A stretch of 64,000 bases of DNA from CAG-390 sp964522215. GTDB lineage: Bacteria; Bacillota; Clostridia; Oscillospirales; CAG-272. The position numbers and the translations under genes are program-made. Each line of letters begins with the position of its first letter. Position 1 is the first letter of the stretch. The notes under the pieces were generated by a model. The model was not told the origin of the DNA, did not search any database, and was given only the letters and a program-made list of their open reading frames with translations. Positions 7,955 to 15,831 of this stretch are shown piece after piece. The DNA lies in assembly GCA_964522215.1 (NCBI GenBank), contig CAZFVR010000002.1, positions 62,001 to 126,000 on the forward strand, given 5' to 3'.

Positions 7955-8878
7955 TCATCTTATAAAGTTTGTATAGGAACGCCTTGCGGTCTGCGGAAGT
8001 CCGAAAAGCTCACGACCGAGCTTTATGCTCTTTATAAGGAATGCCATGTTTTGGGCCAGCTCGCGCATTGTTTCAAGTCCCTCGGCGTCGCCTGCCGCTT
8101 CTCCCGGCGTTTGACCGTGAATGTTGTTCCAATAACGGCTGGAGGCTACTGGCATCCCGGAGATGGTAAAGTATTTGTTCAGCTCGTCAAAAGTCGTACT
8201 GCACCCACTGCGGCGCGCACAGACTACCGATGCGCCCACTTTCATTCGCTTATCAAAGCGGGTGCTGTAAAAAAGGCGGTCAAGGCATGCCACAAGCGTG
8301 GCGTTGGCAGAGGCGTAGTAAACCGGGCTTGCAACCACAAGACCGTCCGCGGCCTCAAATTTTACGGCAAGCTCGTTTACAATGTCATCAAATACGCACT
8401 GCCCGCTTGAAAAACAGCCATGGCAGGCCGCGCAGCCGCGTATATCCATACCGCCGATGCGAACTATCTCCATGTCTATCCCCTCGGCATCAAATACGCT
8501 ACGCATCTCGTCGAGTGCTATGGATGTGTTGCCGCCCTCGCGCGGGCTGCCGTTTAAGGCAAGTATCCTCCGGCGTTTTGCGGGGGTGGCGCAGTCGTAT
8601 TCGGAGAGGGCGCACAAAAGATCATATAGTCCATCCTCTGACAGAACTCCGCGCGGCATGTCGGCGGGCAAAAGCCCCTGCTCGTCAAGCTCAAAGTCAT
8701 GCTGCCACTTGCCGCTCGTCATATACTCTGAAAGCACTGCGCTTGCCATTTTGATCTCTGCGCCGTCGGTGGCAGTCGGGTCACTCGCGGCAAGCTTTTG
8801 CGCCTCCGTAAGCATCGTGTAAAGCTGTTCCATGCGCCGGACTCGGCGTATGGAGGATAAAACATCTTTGCTGTTCAT
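7955..8878 (-). CDS. DUF4298-flavodoxin/NADPH-dependent FMN reductase fusion
   Basis: This is a 307-residue protein in two parts. Residues 1 to about 95 resemble DUF4298 (MEQLYTMLTEA, then YMTSGKWQHDFELDEQG and GVLSEDGLYDLL). Residues about 103-300 are an NADPH-dependent FMN reductase or iron-sulfur flavoprotein-like flavodoxin fold. They include the FMN phosphate loop NGSPREGGNTS, a cysteine cluster CAACHGCFSSGQC and ASPVYYASANA. The Cys cluster is like that of quinone or nitro reductases of this family that may bind a cluster or do thiol chemistry. It would act in the cytoplasm as an electron-transfer or detoxifying flavoprotein. The ATG at 8878 has GGAG upstream. It stands alone between the acetyltransferase and nrdR on the same strand. 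Confidence 0.85.
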   Translation of the reverse strand: MNSKDVLSSIRRVRRMEQLYTMLTEAQKLAASDPTATDGAEIKMASAVLSEYMTSGKWQHDFELDEQGLLPADMPRGVLSEDGLYDLLCALSEYDCATPAKRRRILALNGSPREGGNTSIALDEMRSVFDAEGIDMEIVRIGGMDIRGCAACHGCFSSGQCVFDDIVNELAVKFEAADGLVVASPVYYASANATLVACLDRLFYSTRFDKRMKVGASVVCARRSGCSTTFDELNKYFTISGMPVASSRYWNNIHGQTPGEAAGDAEGLETMRELAQNMAFLIKSIKLGRELFGLPQTARRSYTNFIR

Positions 8879-9003
8879 GGTCGATCTCCGTTAACTCCTT
8901 TAAAATAAACTTGCCGGATCTTGGGGTCGGCTGTGTTTTATGTAGCTGTAAACTTCGGTCGCTGCTGTTCTGCCGCGACTGCTCTGTTGTATCGGGCGCT
9001 GTG

Positions 9004-9480
9004 TCAGTTCTCCTCGTCTGCTATCGTTATGCCCTCGGGGCGGCTCTTTATGTCGTTCAGCTCGCGAATAAAGGTCTCGATATCCTTAAATTCGCGGTAT
9101 ACCGAGGCAAAGCGAACATATGCCACCGCATCCTCTGATTTCAGGCGGCGCATTACCATCTCGCCTATATCCCCGGAGGGTATCTCCTGCCGCAGTGAGT
9201 TTTGCAGCTCGGACTCTATCTCTGCGGCGATCCTGTCGGCGTTGACCGGTCGCTTTTCACAGGCCTTAAGCAGACCCGACAGCAGCTTTGAACGGTCAAA
9301 AAGCTCGCGTGTTCCGTTCTTTTTTATAACAACGAGCTGTACCGATTCTATGACCTCAAAGGTCGTAAAGCGTTTTTGACAGTTCAGGCACTCACGGCGG
9401 CGGCGTATACTGTTGCCGTCTATATTTTGGCGTGAATCTATAACGCGGCTCTCAAGGCAGCCGCAGCTCGGACATCTCAA
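9004..9480 (-). CDS. nrdR: Transcriptional repressor NrdR
   Basis: The gene encodes the ATP-cone regulator that represses ribonucleotide reductase genes according to the ATP/dATP balance. The N-terminal zinc ribbon is seen as CPSCGC and CLNCQKRF within residues 3-35. The ATP-cone domain follows ([20 protein letters not shown]) to about residue 140. Length (158) is normal. The best start is the TTG at 9480, with CAGGT 8 bases before, because it gives the standard RCPSCG beginning. No NrdR box or nrd gene lies in this window, so its targets are elsewhere. Confidence 0.95.
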   Translation of the reverse strand: MRCPSCGCLESRVIDSRQNIDGNSIRRRRECLNCQKRFTTFEVIESVQLVVIKKNGTRELFDRSKLLSGLLKACEKRPVNADRIAAEIESELQNSLRQEIPSGDIGEMVMRRLKSEDAVAYVRFASVYREFKDIETFIRELNDIKSRPEGITIADEEN

Positions 9481-9510
9481 TATAAATACCTGCCTTTCAT
9501 TATTACATTT

Positions 9511-9539
9511 ATTCTACCACATAGCGGGCGATTTGTAAA
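9511..9539 (-). promoter_or_regulatory. Promoter of nrdR
   Basis: Minus-strand TTTACA (9534-9539), 17 bases, TAGAAT (9511-9516). Confidence 0.6.
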
Positions 9540-9569
9540 GAGGTTTGGCGTTTTTTTGCTATGCTGATG

Positions 9570-9881
9570 CTACGCGTCGCGCCGCGCGGCCTCCCAATCA
9601 TCTATTATGTAGGTCAGTGTTATCGGAGTTACACCGCCGCGCAGTATGCTCTCATAAAGCCTGCGGGCGGCTTGCCTGTCGCATTCAACGGTGCGCGAGG
9701 TGTGCTCAGTGGCGGATGTTACCGATATCGTATAGTATCGCCCTGCGGCGCGGCATTGTTCGCACAGTCGGTAGCCTACACGCAGCCCTCCTACGTTGCC
9801 GGTGGATGAACGCAGCAGCTTGGCTCCAAACTCACATGCGTGTGTTTTGTTGTATTTTTGTTGTTTTTGCGTTTTGGTCAT
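9570..9881 (-). CDS. Small DUF6514-like protein
   Basis: This 103-residue protein is probably cytoplasmic. The N-terminal third is basic and polar. The rest reads GYRLCEQCRAAGRYYTISVT, then CDRQAARRLYESILRGGVTP and LTYIIDDWEAA. That pattern of a short beta-rich half followed by a helix and a VTPITLTYIIDD ending matches, from memory, the DUF6514 family common in Clostridia; its function is unknown. The start at 9881 is chosen over the longer upstream frame because AGGAAGGAC lies at proper spacing and the upstream residues are low-complexity and Phe/Cys-rich. Confidence 0.65.
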   Translation of the reverse strand: MTKTQKQQKYNKTHACEFGAKLLRSSTGNVGGLRVGYRLCEQCRAAGRYYTISVTSATEHTSRTVECDRQAARRLYESILRGGVTPITLTYIIDDWEAARRDA

Positions 9882-10397
9882 GGTCTGTCCTTCCTGTGTT
9901 GCCCTGTGGGTTTTTGGTTTGCAACCACATTCGGCGGTCGTTGTGTGCTTGCCGCCTGCGGTCGCGTTGTGCTGATTATGATAACGCCGCCGCGCAACGG
10001 AAATAATTGCAAAAAAGATCGCATCGTAACATTGCTTGTCATTATAATGAACGAAATTAACAAAAACGTCAAAAAAGCAACAAAAAGTATAGGAATAAAA
10101 ATGCAATTTGGCGGAAACAAAAGTGCAATTATATGCAATGCATGAAACATTTGAGCAAAATAGCTGCGAGAGATGTATTTTTATCCAAAATTGCCTTATA
10201 TTTATCGTTGAAAAAGCTCGAATTGTGCGATATAATGGCGTATATCCGGAACAATTTGCATATTATCTTACGATCATATGCATTATTCGCTCGAAAGACA
10301 ATAATGCATAAAAATACCAATAAGGCGCACCGACACCGCGTTAGAGGGTGATCTTTTGATCTTATGTGTTCCAAAAGCAGAGGGGATGAAAGGTAAA
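9882..10397. other. AT-rich intergenic region with one promoter
   Basis: This stretch of about 515 bases has no credible gene. It contains a plus-strand promoter at 10208-10236 and, in the resulting leader, a hairpin with arms 10279-10287 and 10300-10308. Small frames on both strands lack ribosome sites and coding character. Confidence 0.6.
10208..10236 (+). promoter_or_regulatory. Promoter for the small membrane protein gene
   Basis: TTGAAA (10208-10213), 17 bases, TATAAT (10231-10236). The leader would be about 155 nt. Confidence 0.6.
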
Positions 10398-10703
10398 ATG
10401 AAGCAAACAAAACGTGCAGGCGTGCGCCTGCTGCGGTTCATATCTGCGATAGCGGCGGAGGCGGGGAGGCTTGGGCGCGAGGCGATGACTGTTTTTATCT
10501 GCGGCATGGGGAGCGCCACACTTGCGGCGGTTGCGTGGCTTTGCAGGCTCGCTGAGGCGGTCGCGGTCGATCCGCTCGGAGCCGAGAACTATTACGCGCC
10601 GATGCTTGAATACATAATGATGGCTTATCTTATCGTTATCGCGGGGACGCTCACCTTTGATCTGCTTGAAAGATCCTGCAAGCGGCAGGGCGGCGGCACA
10701 TAA
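10398..10703 (+). CDS. Small two-helix membrane protein of unknown function
   Basis: This is a 101-residue protein. A basic N-terminus (KQTKRAGVRLLRF) is followed by two hydrophobic segments, one near residues 30-48 (VFICGMGSATLAAVAWLC) and one near 70-88 (YIMMAYLIVIAGTLTFDLL), then a short basic tail RSCKRQGGG. No family is recognised. Three starts are possible: TTG 10356, ATG 10386 and ATG 10398. The last has AAAGG four bases before and AGGGG further up, so it is only slightly preferred. The gene lies just before the pheS promoter and is probably transcribed alone. Confidence 0.55.
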   Translation: MKQTKRAGVRLLRFISAIAAEAGRLGREAMTVFICGMGSATLAAVAWLCRLAEAVAVDPLGAENYYAPMLEYIMMAYLIVIAGTLTFDLLERSCKRQGGGT

Positions 10704-10756
10704 GCGTGACTGACTGCGATATTTGCGAAAAAATGCCCCCATCCGCAAAAAAACTA

Positions 10757-10785
10757 TTGAAAAAAAGATAAAAGTGTGGTATACT
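10757..10785 (+). promoter_or_regulatory. Promoter of the pheS leader
   Basis: TTGAAA (10757-10762), 17 bases, TATACT (10780-10785). Transcription would start near 10792. Confidence 0.8.
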
Positions 10786-10791
10786 GTATAT

Positions 10792-11053
10792 ATAAATGCT
10801 GTGATGAAGACAGCGGGCGTGGATGGGCGATCCACAGAGAGACCGACAGGGCTGGGAGCGGTCGATCGCGCACGTCTGCATTTCGCTTCGGAGCACGGAT
10901 AGTCAAAGCGAGCGGGCGTATGTCTGCTCGGTCGCCTGTAGCCATCCGCGGTGGGCACCGTTATCTGCCGAGAGTGTCGATGCCGCGCGGCCTCGGAATT
11001 CGGGTGGTACCGCGGTGTTTTTTGCTCCGTCCTGATCGGGACGGGCTTTTTTT
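10792..11053 (+). ncRNA. T-box leader controlling pheS
   Basis: A tRNA-sensing leader that would bind uncharged tRNA-Phe and switch from a terminator to an antiterminator. The T-box sequence GGGTGGTACCGCGG is at 11002-11015. The intrinsic terminator (GTCC...GGAC-type stem followed by seven Ts) spans about 11024-11053. Upstream, AGAGAGACCG near 10836 looks like the stem I GA-motif. A UUC triplet at 10882-10884 is a plausible specifier codon for Phe, but I could not fold stem I with confidence. The position directly before pheS agrees with phenylalanine control. Confidence 0.9.
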
Positions 11054-11167
11054 ATTCTCTTTTTTGCCGCCGTCCGTCACTCACGGAAAAAATATATAAA
11101 AAGGGAAGAGGATCTATGTGTGATCAAAAAAATATAATAGAGATAACCGAAAGGAAATGATCGAAAA

Positions 11168-12181
11168 ATGAAAGAGCTACTTCAAAGGATCAGGACAGAG
11201 GCGCTTGAGCGTATCGGCGCGGCCGATGCTGATCTTGAATCTCTCAGAGTCCGCTATCTCGGCAAAAAGGGCGAGCTTACAGCGGTGCTTCGCGGTATGG
11301 CGGGGCTTTCCGCCGAGGAGCGCCCGATAGTCGGCCAGCTTGCCAACCGCGTGCGCGGCGAGATAGAGGAGGCAATTGCCGAGCGTGCCGCCGCACAAAA
11401 GCAAAAGGCACTGGAGGCACAGCTGCTCTCCGAGCGTGTTGATGTGACAGCACCGGGTAAGCTGCCCGAGCGCGGACACCGCCACCCTCTCACTGTCGTC
11501 CGCCGCGACCTTGAGGAGATCTTTTTGGGCCTTGGCTTCTCGATAGCTGAGGGACCGGAGGTCGAATATGATTATTATAACTTCCAAGCGCTGAACATTC
11601 CGGAAAATCACCCCGCACGCGATACGCAGGATACTTTTTATATCACTGATAACATCCTTTTGCGCTCGCAGACCTCTCCGGTTCAGGTCAGAGTTATGGA
11701 AAAGCAAAAGCCGCCGATAAGGATAGTCTCCCCCGGCCGCGTTTACCGCTCTGATGATGTTGATGCCACCCACTCGCCGCTCTTCCATCAGTTTGAGGGA
11801 CTTGTGGTCGATCGCGGCATCACGATGGGCGACCTCAAGGGTATGCTTGAGCTGTTTGCCAAGAATATGTTCGGTGAGGATACCCGCATCCGCTTCCGCC
11901 CGCATCACTTCCCGTTCACCGAGCCGTCGGCGGAGGTCGATGTATCCTGCTTTGCCTGCGGCGGCAAGGGCTGTCGCTTTTGCAAGGGCGAGGGCTGGAT
12001 AGAGATACTCGGCGCAGGTATGGTGCACCCGCACGTGCTCAGCGGTTGCGGCATAGACCCGGAGGAATATTCCGGCTTTGCCTTTGGACTCGGCATCGAG
12101 CGTATAGCACTGCTTAAGTATCATATTGATGATATGCGCCTGCTGTATGAAAACGATATCCGCTTTATTTCCCAGTTTTGA
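11168..12181 (+). CDS. pheS: Phenylalanyl-tRNA synthetase alpha subunit
   Basis: This is the catalytic subunit of the alpha2-beta2 enzyme that charges tRNA-Phe in the cytoplasm. The 337 residues begin with the coiled-coil tRNA-binding arm (about 1-85). The class II core follows, with motif 1 around [17 protein letters not shown], then RDTQDTFYI, motif 2 [19 protein letters not shown] and motif 3 [16 protein letters not shown] near the C-terminus. A zinc-like Cys run ([17 protein letters not shown]) sits before motif 3, a known variant in Firmicutes. The start at 11168 has AAAGGA about 12 bases before. The T-box leader controls it. Its usual partner pheT is separated from it by a membrane-protein gene. 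Confidence 0.97.
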   Translation: MKELLQRIRTEALERIGAADADLESLRVRYLGKKGELTAVLRGMAGLSAEERPIVGQLANRVRGEIEEAIAERAAAQKQKALEAQLLSERVDVTAPGKLPERGHRHPLTVVRRDLEEIFLGLGFSIAEGPEVEYDYYNFQALNIPENHPARDTQDTFYITDNILLRSQTSPVQVRVMEKQKPPIRIVSPGRVYRSDDVDATHSPLFHQFEGLVVDRGITMGDLKGMLELFAKNMFGEDTRIRFRPHHFPFTEPSAEVDVSCFACGGKGCRFCKGEGWIEILGAGMVHPHVLSGCGIDPEEYSGFAFGLGIERIALLKYHIDDMRLLYENDIRFISQF

Positions 12182-12263
12182 CGATCTGAGTTCTTTGCCT
12201 GTTGGATCTTCTACCCATTAAACAGTGCAGCATAAAGACGTAAAAACAGATCGATCGGATATC

Positions 12264-13157
12264 ATGGACGGTAATAAAGTTAAAGTAAAAAAATCAACGC
12301 CGGGCGGGGTCATGGCGACCGTAACAGACTGGTCACTGCTAACGCTTGGAACGCTTATTTTGACGGTTGGTGTGTATTTCTTTAAGTACCCCAATAACTT
12401 CGCCATGGGAGGCGTTAGCGGCCTTTCGGTGGTGCTGGCAAGGATCCTGCCGTTTGCCACGCCGGCGGGGATCGTTACGGTGCTAAACGTTTTTTATCTT
12501 ATCATAGGCTTTATCTTTTTGGGTCGAAAGATAGGTGTGCGCACCGTTTATTGCAGTCTTTTGTTTTCTCTGGCGCTATCCGTGCTTGAGGTGGCAGTGC
12601 CTATCAGCGCACCGCTTACCGATCAACCCACCCTTGAGCTTTGCTTTGCGGTGCTTCTGCCGGGGCTTGGCTCGGCTCTCGTGTTTAACCGCGAGGGGTC
12701 GACCGGCGGCTCGGATATTTTGGCGCTCATACTCAAAAAGTACCTAAAAATAGAGGTCGGCCGCGCCCTTTTGCTGGCCGATTGCCTGGTGGTGGCGGTC
12801 TCCTTCTTCACCTTTAATGTGCAAACGGGACTTTATTCACTGCTTGGACTGCTTGCAAAGGCGTTTTTGGTGGATTCCGTCATCGAGAACATCAATATTT
12901 CAAAATTCTTTATCATCGTTACCTCAAAGCCCGAGCCTATAATCGAGTATATAAACGCCACGCTCCGCCGCGGCGTTACCGAGTGGGATGGCGTTGGTTG
13001 CTACACAGGCGAGCGGCGCACCGTGCTTTTGGTGGTAATGAACCGCGCACAGGCCATGAACATGCGCTCCTATGTGCGCACGGTGGATAAGGATGCGTTC
13101 GTTTTGATATCAAGCTCAAGCGATATCATCGGCAAGGGCTTTAGGCAAACGAGCTGA
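12264..13157 (+). CDS. YitT family membrane protein (DUF161/DUF2179)
   Basis: This is a membrane protein of about 297 residues. Five to six hydrophobic segments fill residues about 20-190, including the DUF161 hallmark FKYPNNFAMGGVSGLSVVL and FNREGSTGGSDILALIL. The C-terminal 80 residues form the soluble DUF2179 domain (FFIIVTSKPEPIIEYINATL ... RGVTEWDGVGCYTGERRTV). The family is widespread in Firmicutes and its function is not established. Neither the ATG at 12264 nor the in-frame GTG at 12225 has a good ribosome site. The gene lies 82 bases after pheS and about 110 before pheT on the same strand, so it probably shares the T-box-controlled transcript. Confidence 0.9.
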   Translation: MDGNKVKVKKSTPGGVMATVTDWSLLTLGTLILTVGVYFFKYPNNFAMGGVSGLSVVLARILPFATPAGIVTVLNVFYLIIGFIFLGRKIGVRTVYCSLLFSLALSVLEVAVPISAPLTDQPTLELCFAVLLPGLGSALVFNREGSTGGSDILALILKKYLKIEVGRALLLADCLVVAVSFFTFNVQTGLYSLLGLLAKAFLVDSVIENINISKFFIIVTSKPEPIIEYINATLRRGVTEWDGVGCYTGERRTVLLVVMNRAQAMNMRSYVRTVDKDAFVLISSSSDIIGKGFRQTS

Positions 13158-13265
13158 CAGCGTAATGCATCCTCACCCACGGCAGCCGCACGGCGGCGTG
13201 CCGATATAAACAAACGTTGAAAAACGTTGACAAAACGAAAGGAAGCTTTCGCCGATGCGAAAGCG

Positions 13266-15671
13266 ATGGTCATAAAAATGATCCTATCTCTTGAATGGCT
13301 CTCGGAGTTTGTAGATACCGCGGGCATAGATGCAGTCGGTTTTTGCGACAGGATGACGGCGACCGGCTCAAAGGTCGAGGGCTATGAGGTTCTTGGCGAC
13401 AATATACAAAATGTAAAGGTGGGGCGCATAGTCGGTCTTCGCCCCCATGAAAACAGCGATCATCTTCAAATATGCGATATCGATATCGGCACAGGCGATA
13501 CGGTGCAGATAGTCACCGGTGCGCAAAACGTATTTGAGGGTGCAATAGTTCCCGCGGCCATCGCCGTGGCGCACCTGCCCGGGGATGTTACCATAAAGGC
13601 GGGCAAGCTGCGCGGCGTGCCGTCAAACGGTATGCTCTGCTCCATCGAGGAGCTTGATGTTGACGAGCATTATATGCCCGGCGCGGATAATAACGGTATA
13701 CTGATACTCGGCGAGGAGTACGCCCCCATGATCGGTCATGATATCTGCGAGGCACTGCGCCTTCGCGATACCGCAGTTGAGTTTGAGATCACTCCCAACC
13801 GCCCGGATTGCCTCTCGGTCATAGGTCTGGCACGTGAGGCCGCCGTGTCCTTTGAGCGCCCGCTCAAGCTGCATACCCCTGTGGTCCGCGGCTCGGGAGA
13901 CGGCGATAAGATAGAAAACTATCTCTCGGTCAAAATAGATGATCCCGAGCTCTGCCCCCGCTATACTGCAAGAGTCGTTAAAAACGTAAAGATAGCCCCC
14001 TCTCCGCTTTGGATGAGGGCAAGACTGCGCGCCTCCGGCGTTCGTCCCATAAACAATATCGTTGATATTACAAACTATGTAATGCTTGAGTATGGTCAGC
14101 CCATGCACGCATTTGACTATAAGTGCCTTGACGGTTCGGCCATCACAGTGCGCCGCGCTGCGGAAGGCGAGGCGTTCCGCTCGCTTGACGATAAGGAGCA
14201 TACGCTTGATTCCAAAACGCTGGTGATCTCGGATGATAAAAAGGCCGTAGCCCTTGCCGGCATCATGGGCGGCGCCAACAGCGAGATAACCAATGCCACC
14301 GCAACCGTTGTGTTTGAAAGTGCAAACTTCCTTGGCGCATCGGTACGTGTTTCCGCCAAAAAGCAGGGCATGAGGACAGAAAGCTCCGCCCGCTTTGAAA
14401 AGGGACTTGATCCCGAAAACACCATGCCCGCCATCGAGCGCGCCTGCGAGCTTGTTGAGCTTTTGGGCGCGGGTGATGTAGTGGATGGCTTTATCGATCT
14501 TTACCCCGGCCGCCGCGAGCCTCGCCATGTCGGCTTTAATGCGGATAAGATCAACGCCTTCCTCGGTACTTCGGTCCCTGAGGACTACATGCGCCGCGTG
14601 CTCGGTGAGCTTGGCTTTGAGCTTGCGGGGGGCGATGCTGCCATCCCCTCCTGGCGCGATGATGTGCTGGGCAATGCCGACCTTGCGGAGGAGGTCATCC
14701 GCATGTACGGCTATGATACCATCGAGTCCACTCTCATGTGCGCCCGCACGACAGAGGGCAAGCGCACCGAAAAGCAAAAGTTTGAATTGATGCTTGAGGA
14801 GGCGCTGGTCGGCATGGGGCTCTCCGAGATAGAGACCTTCTCCTTTATCAGCCCCAAGTACTATGATAAGATAGGCATGCCCGCCGATGATGCAAGGCGT
14901 CGTTCTGTAGTCATCCGTAACCCGCTGGGGGAGGATACCAGCGTTATGCGCACCACTGCGCTCCCCTCAATGCTTGAGGTGCTGGCAAGAAACAATAATT
15001 TTAATAACGAGAGACTGCGCCTTTATGAAATGGCAACGATCTATCTGCCGAGCGACGAGGAGGGCGCACTCCCTGCCGAGCCTACATCCCTCACCATCGG
15101 CATGTACGGCGATTGCGATTTCTATACCGTCAAGGGCGTTGCCGAAAAGCTTTGCGAGCTTGCGGGCGTTAAGGCCAAATACCAGGCCGTGCGTGATGAT
15201 GCTACCTTCCATCCGGGCCGCTGTGCCGCCGTGTACGCGGGCGAGGATAAAATAGGTGTGCTGGGTCAGATCCACCCCACTGTTGCCGCAAACTACGGTG
15301 TAGATGTTCCGGTCTATGCGGCCGAGATCAGAGTGCCCGCGCTTATGGCGCACTGCGGCGGCGAGATAGAATATCGCCCACTGCCCAAATATCCCGCCGT
15401 TACCCGCGACCTCTCCTTTGTTTGCGATGAGGAGCTTGAGGTAGGCAGGGTAGAGGAGGTCATCCGCGGAGCCGTGGGTAAGCTTGTTGAGGATATCAAG
15501 CTGTTTGATATCTATCGCGGCGTACAGCTCGGCGCCGGCAAAAAGAGCGTTTCAATGCGCGTTACCCTGCGCGCCGCCGACAGAACGCTCACACAGGAGG
15601 AGACCGAAAAGGATACAAAGAAGATCCTCGCCGCCCTCGAACGTGACCTCGGCGTTAAACTCAGAGGCTGA
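13266..15671 (+). CDS. pheT: Phenylalanyl-tRNA synthetase beta subunit
   Basis: Non-catalytic but essential partner of PheS, with editing and tRNA-binding roles. The protein has about 801 residues. It starts MILSLEWLSEFVD, followed by the EMAP-type tRNA-binding domain (about 45-155, NSDHLQICDIDIG and KLRGVPSNGMLCS), the B3/B4 editing domain (NNIVDITNYVMLEYGQPMHA), B5 and a C-terminal FDX-ACB anticodon domain (YPAVTRDLSFVCDEEL). The start choice is uncertain. The ribosome site AAAGGA (13238-13243) is 22 bases from the ATG at 13266, but a perfect 8-bp hairpin fills the gap and would bring them together. ATG 13278 is the alternative and TTG 13227 the longest frame. The gene is followed by a strong terminator. 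Confidence 0.96.
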   Translation: MVIKMILSLEWLSEFVDTAGIDAVGFCDRMTATGSKVEGYEVLGDNIQNVKVGRIVGLRPHENSDHLQICDIDIGTGDTVQIVTGAQNVFEGAIVPAAIAVAHLPGDVTIKAGKLRGVPSNGMLCSIEELDVDEHYMPGADNNGILILGEEYAPMIGHDICEALRLRDTAVEFEITPNRPDCLSVIGLAREAAVSFERPLKLHTPVVRGSGDGDKIENYLSVKIDDPELCPRYTARVVKNVKIAPSPLWMRARLRASGVRPINNIVDITNYVMLEYGQPMHAFDYKCLDGSAITVRRAAEGEAFRSLDDKEHTLDSKTLVISDDKKAVALAGIMGGANSEITNATATVVFESANFLGASVRVSAKKQGMRTESSARFEKGLDPENTMPAIERACELVELLGAGDVVDGFIDLYPGRREPRHVGFNADKINAFLGTSVPEDYMRRVLGELGFELAGGDAAIPSWRDDVLGNADLAEEVIRMYGYDTIESTLMCARTTEGKRTEKQKFELMLEEALVGMGLSEIETFSFISPKYYDKIGMPADDARRRSVVIRNPLGEDTSVMRTTALPSMLEVLARNNNFNNERLRLYEMATIYLPSDEEGALPAEPTSLTIGMYGDCDFYTVKGVAEKLCELAGVKAKYQAVRDDATFHPGRCAAVYAGEDKIGVLGQIHPTVAANYGVDVPVYAAEIRVPALMAHCGGEIEYRPLPKYPAVTRDLSFVCDEELEVGRVEEVIRGAVGKLVEDIKLFDIYRGVQLGAGKKSVSMRVTLRAADRTLTQEETEKDTKKILAALERDLGVKLRG

Positions 15672-15748
15672 TGGTTAACGGCAGACGGCGATGCCAAGCT
15701 TCGCTGTCTCCGAATAACACACCGACACGAAAACAATGACATAAAGAT

Positions 15749-15793
15749 CCGCCCCTGCCATAGGCTGATGCCTATGGCAGGGGCGGTGTTTTA
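15749..15793 (+). terminator. Terminator after pheT
   Basis: A 16-bp perfect stem (15749-15764 with 15771-15786), six-base loop, then TGTTTTAT. It is also the only hairpin in the short gap to the converging glnN gene. Confidence 0.85.
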
Positions 15794-15831
15794 TCTGGCA
15801 GGTGCGGCGTTTAACGGTCAGGGGCGGGATG

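Noticed and set aside
11115..11159. 14-codon ORF just before pheS
   Set aside because: It overlaps the region between the T-box terminator and pheS; phenylalanine control is already explained by the T-box and the peptide has no Phe codons.
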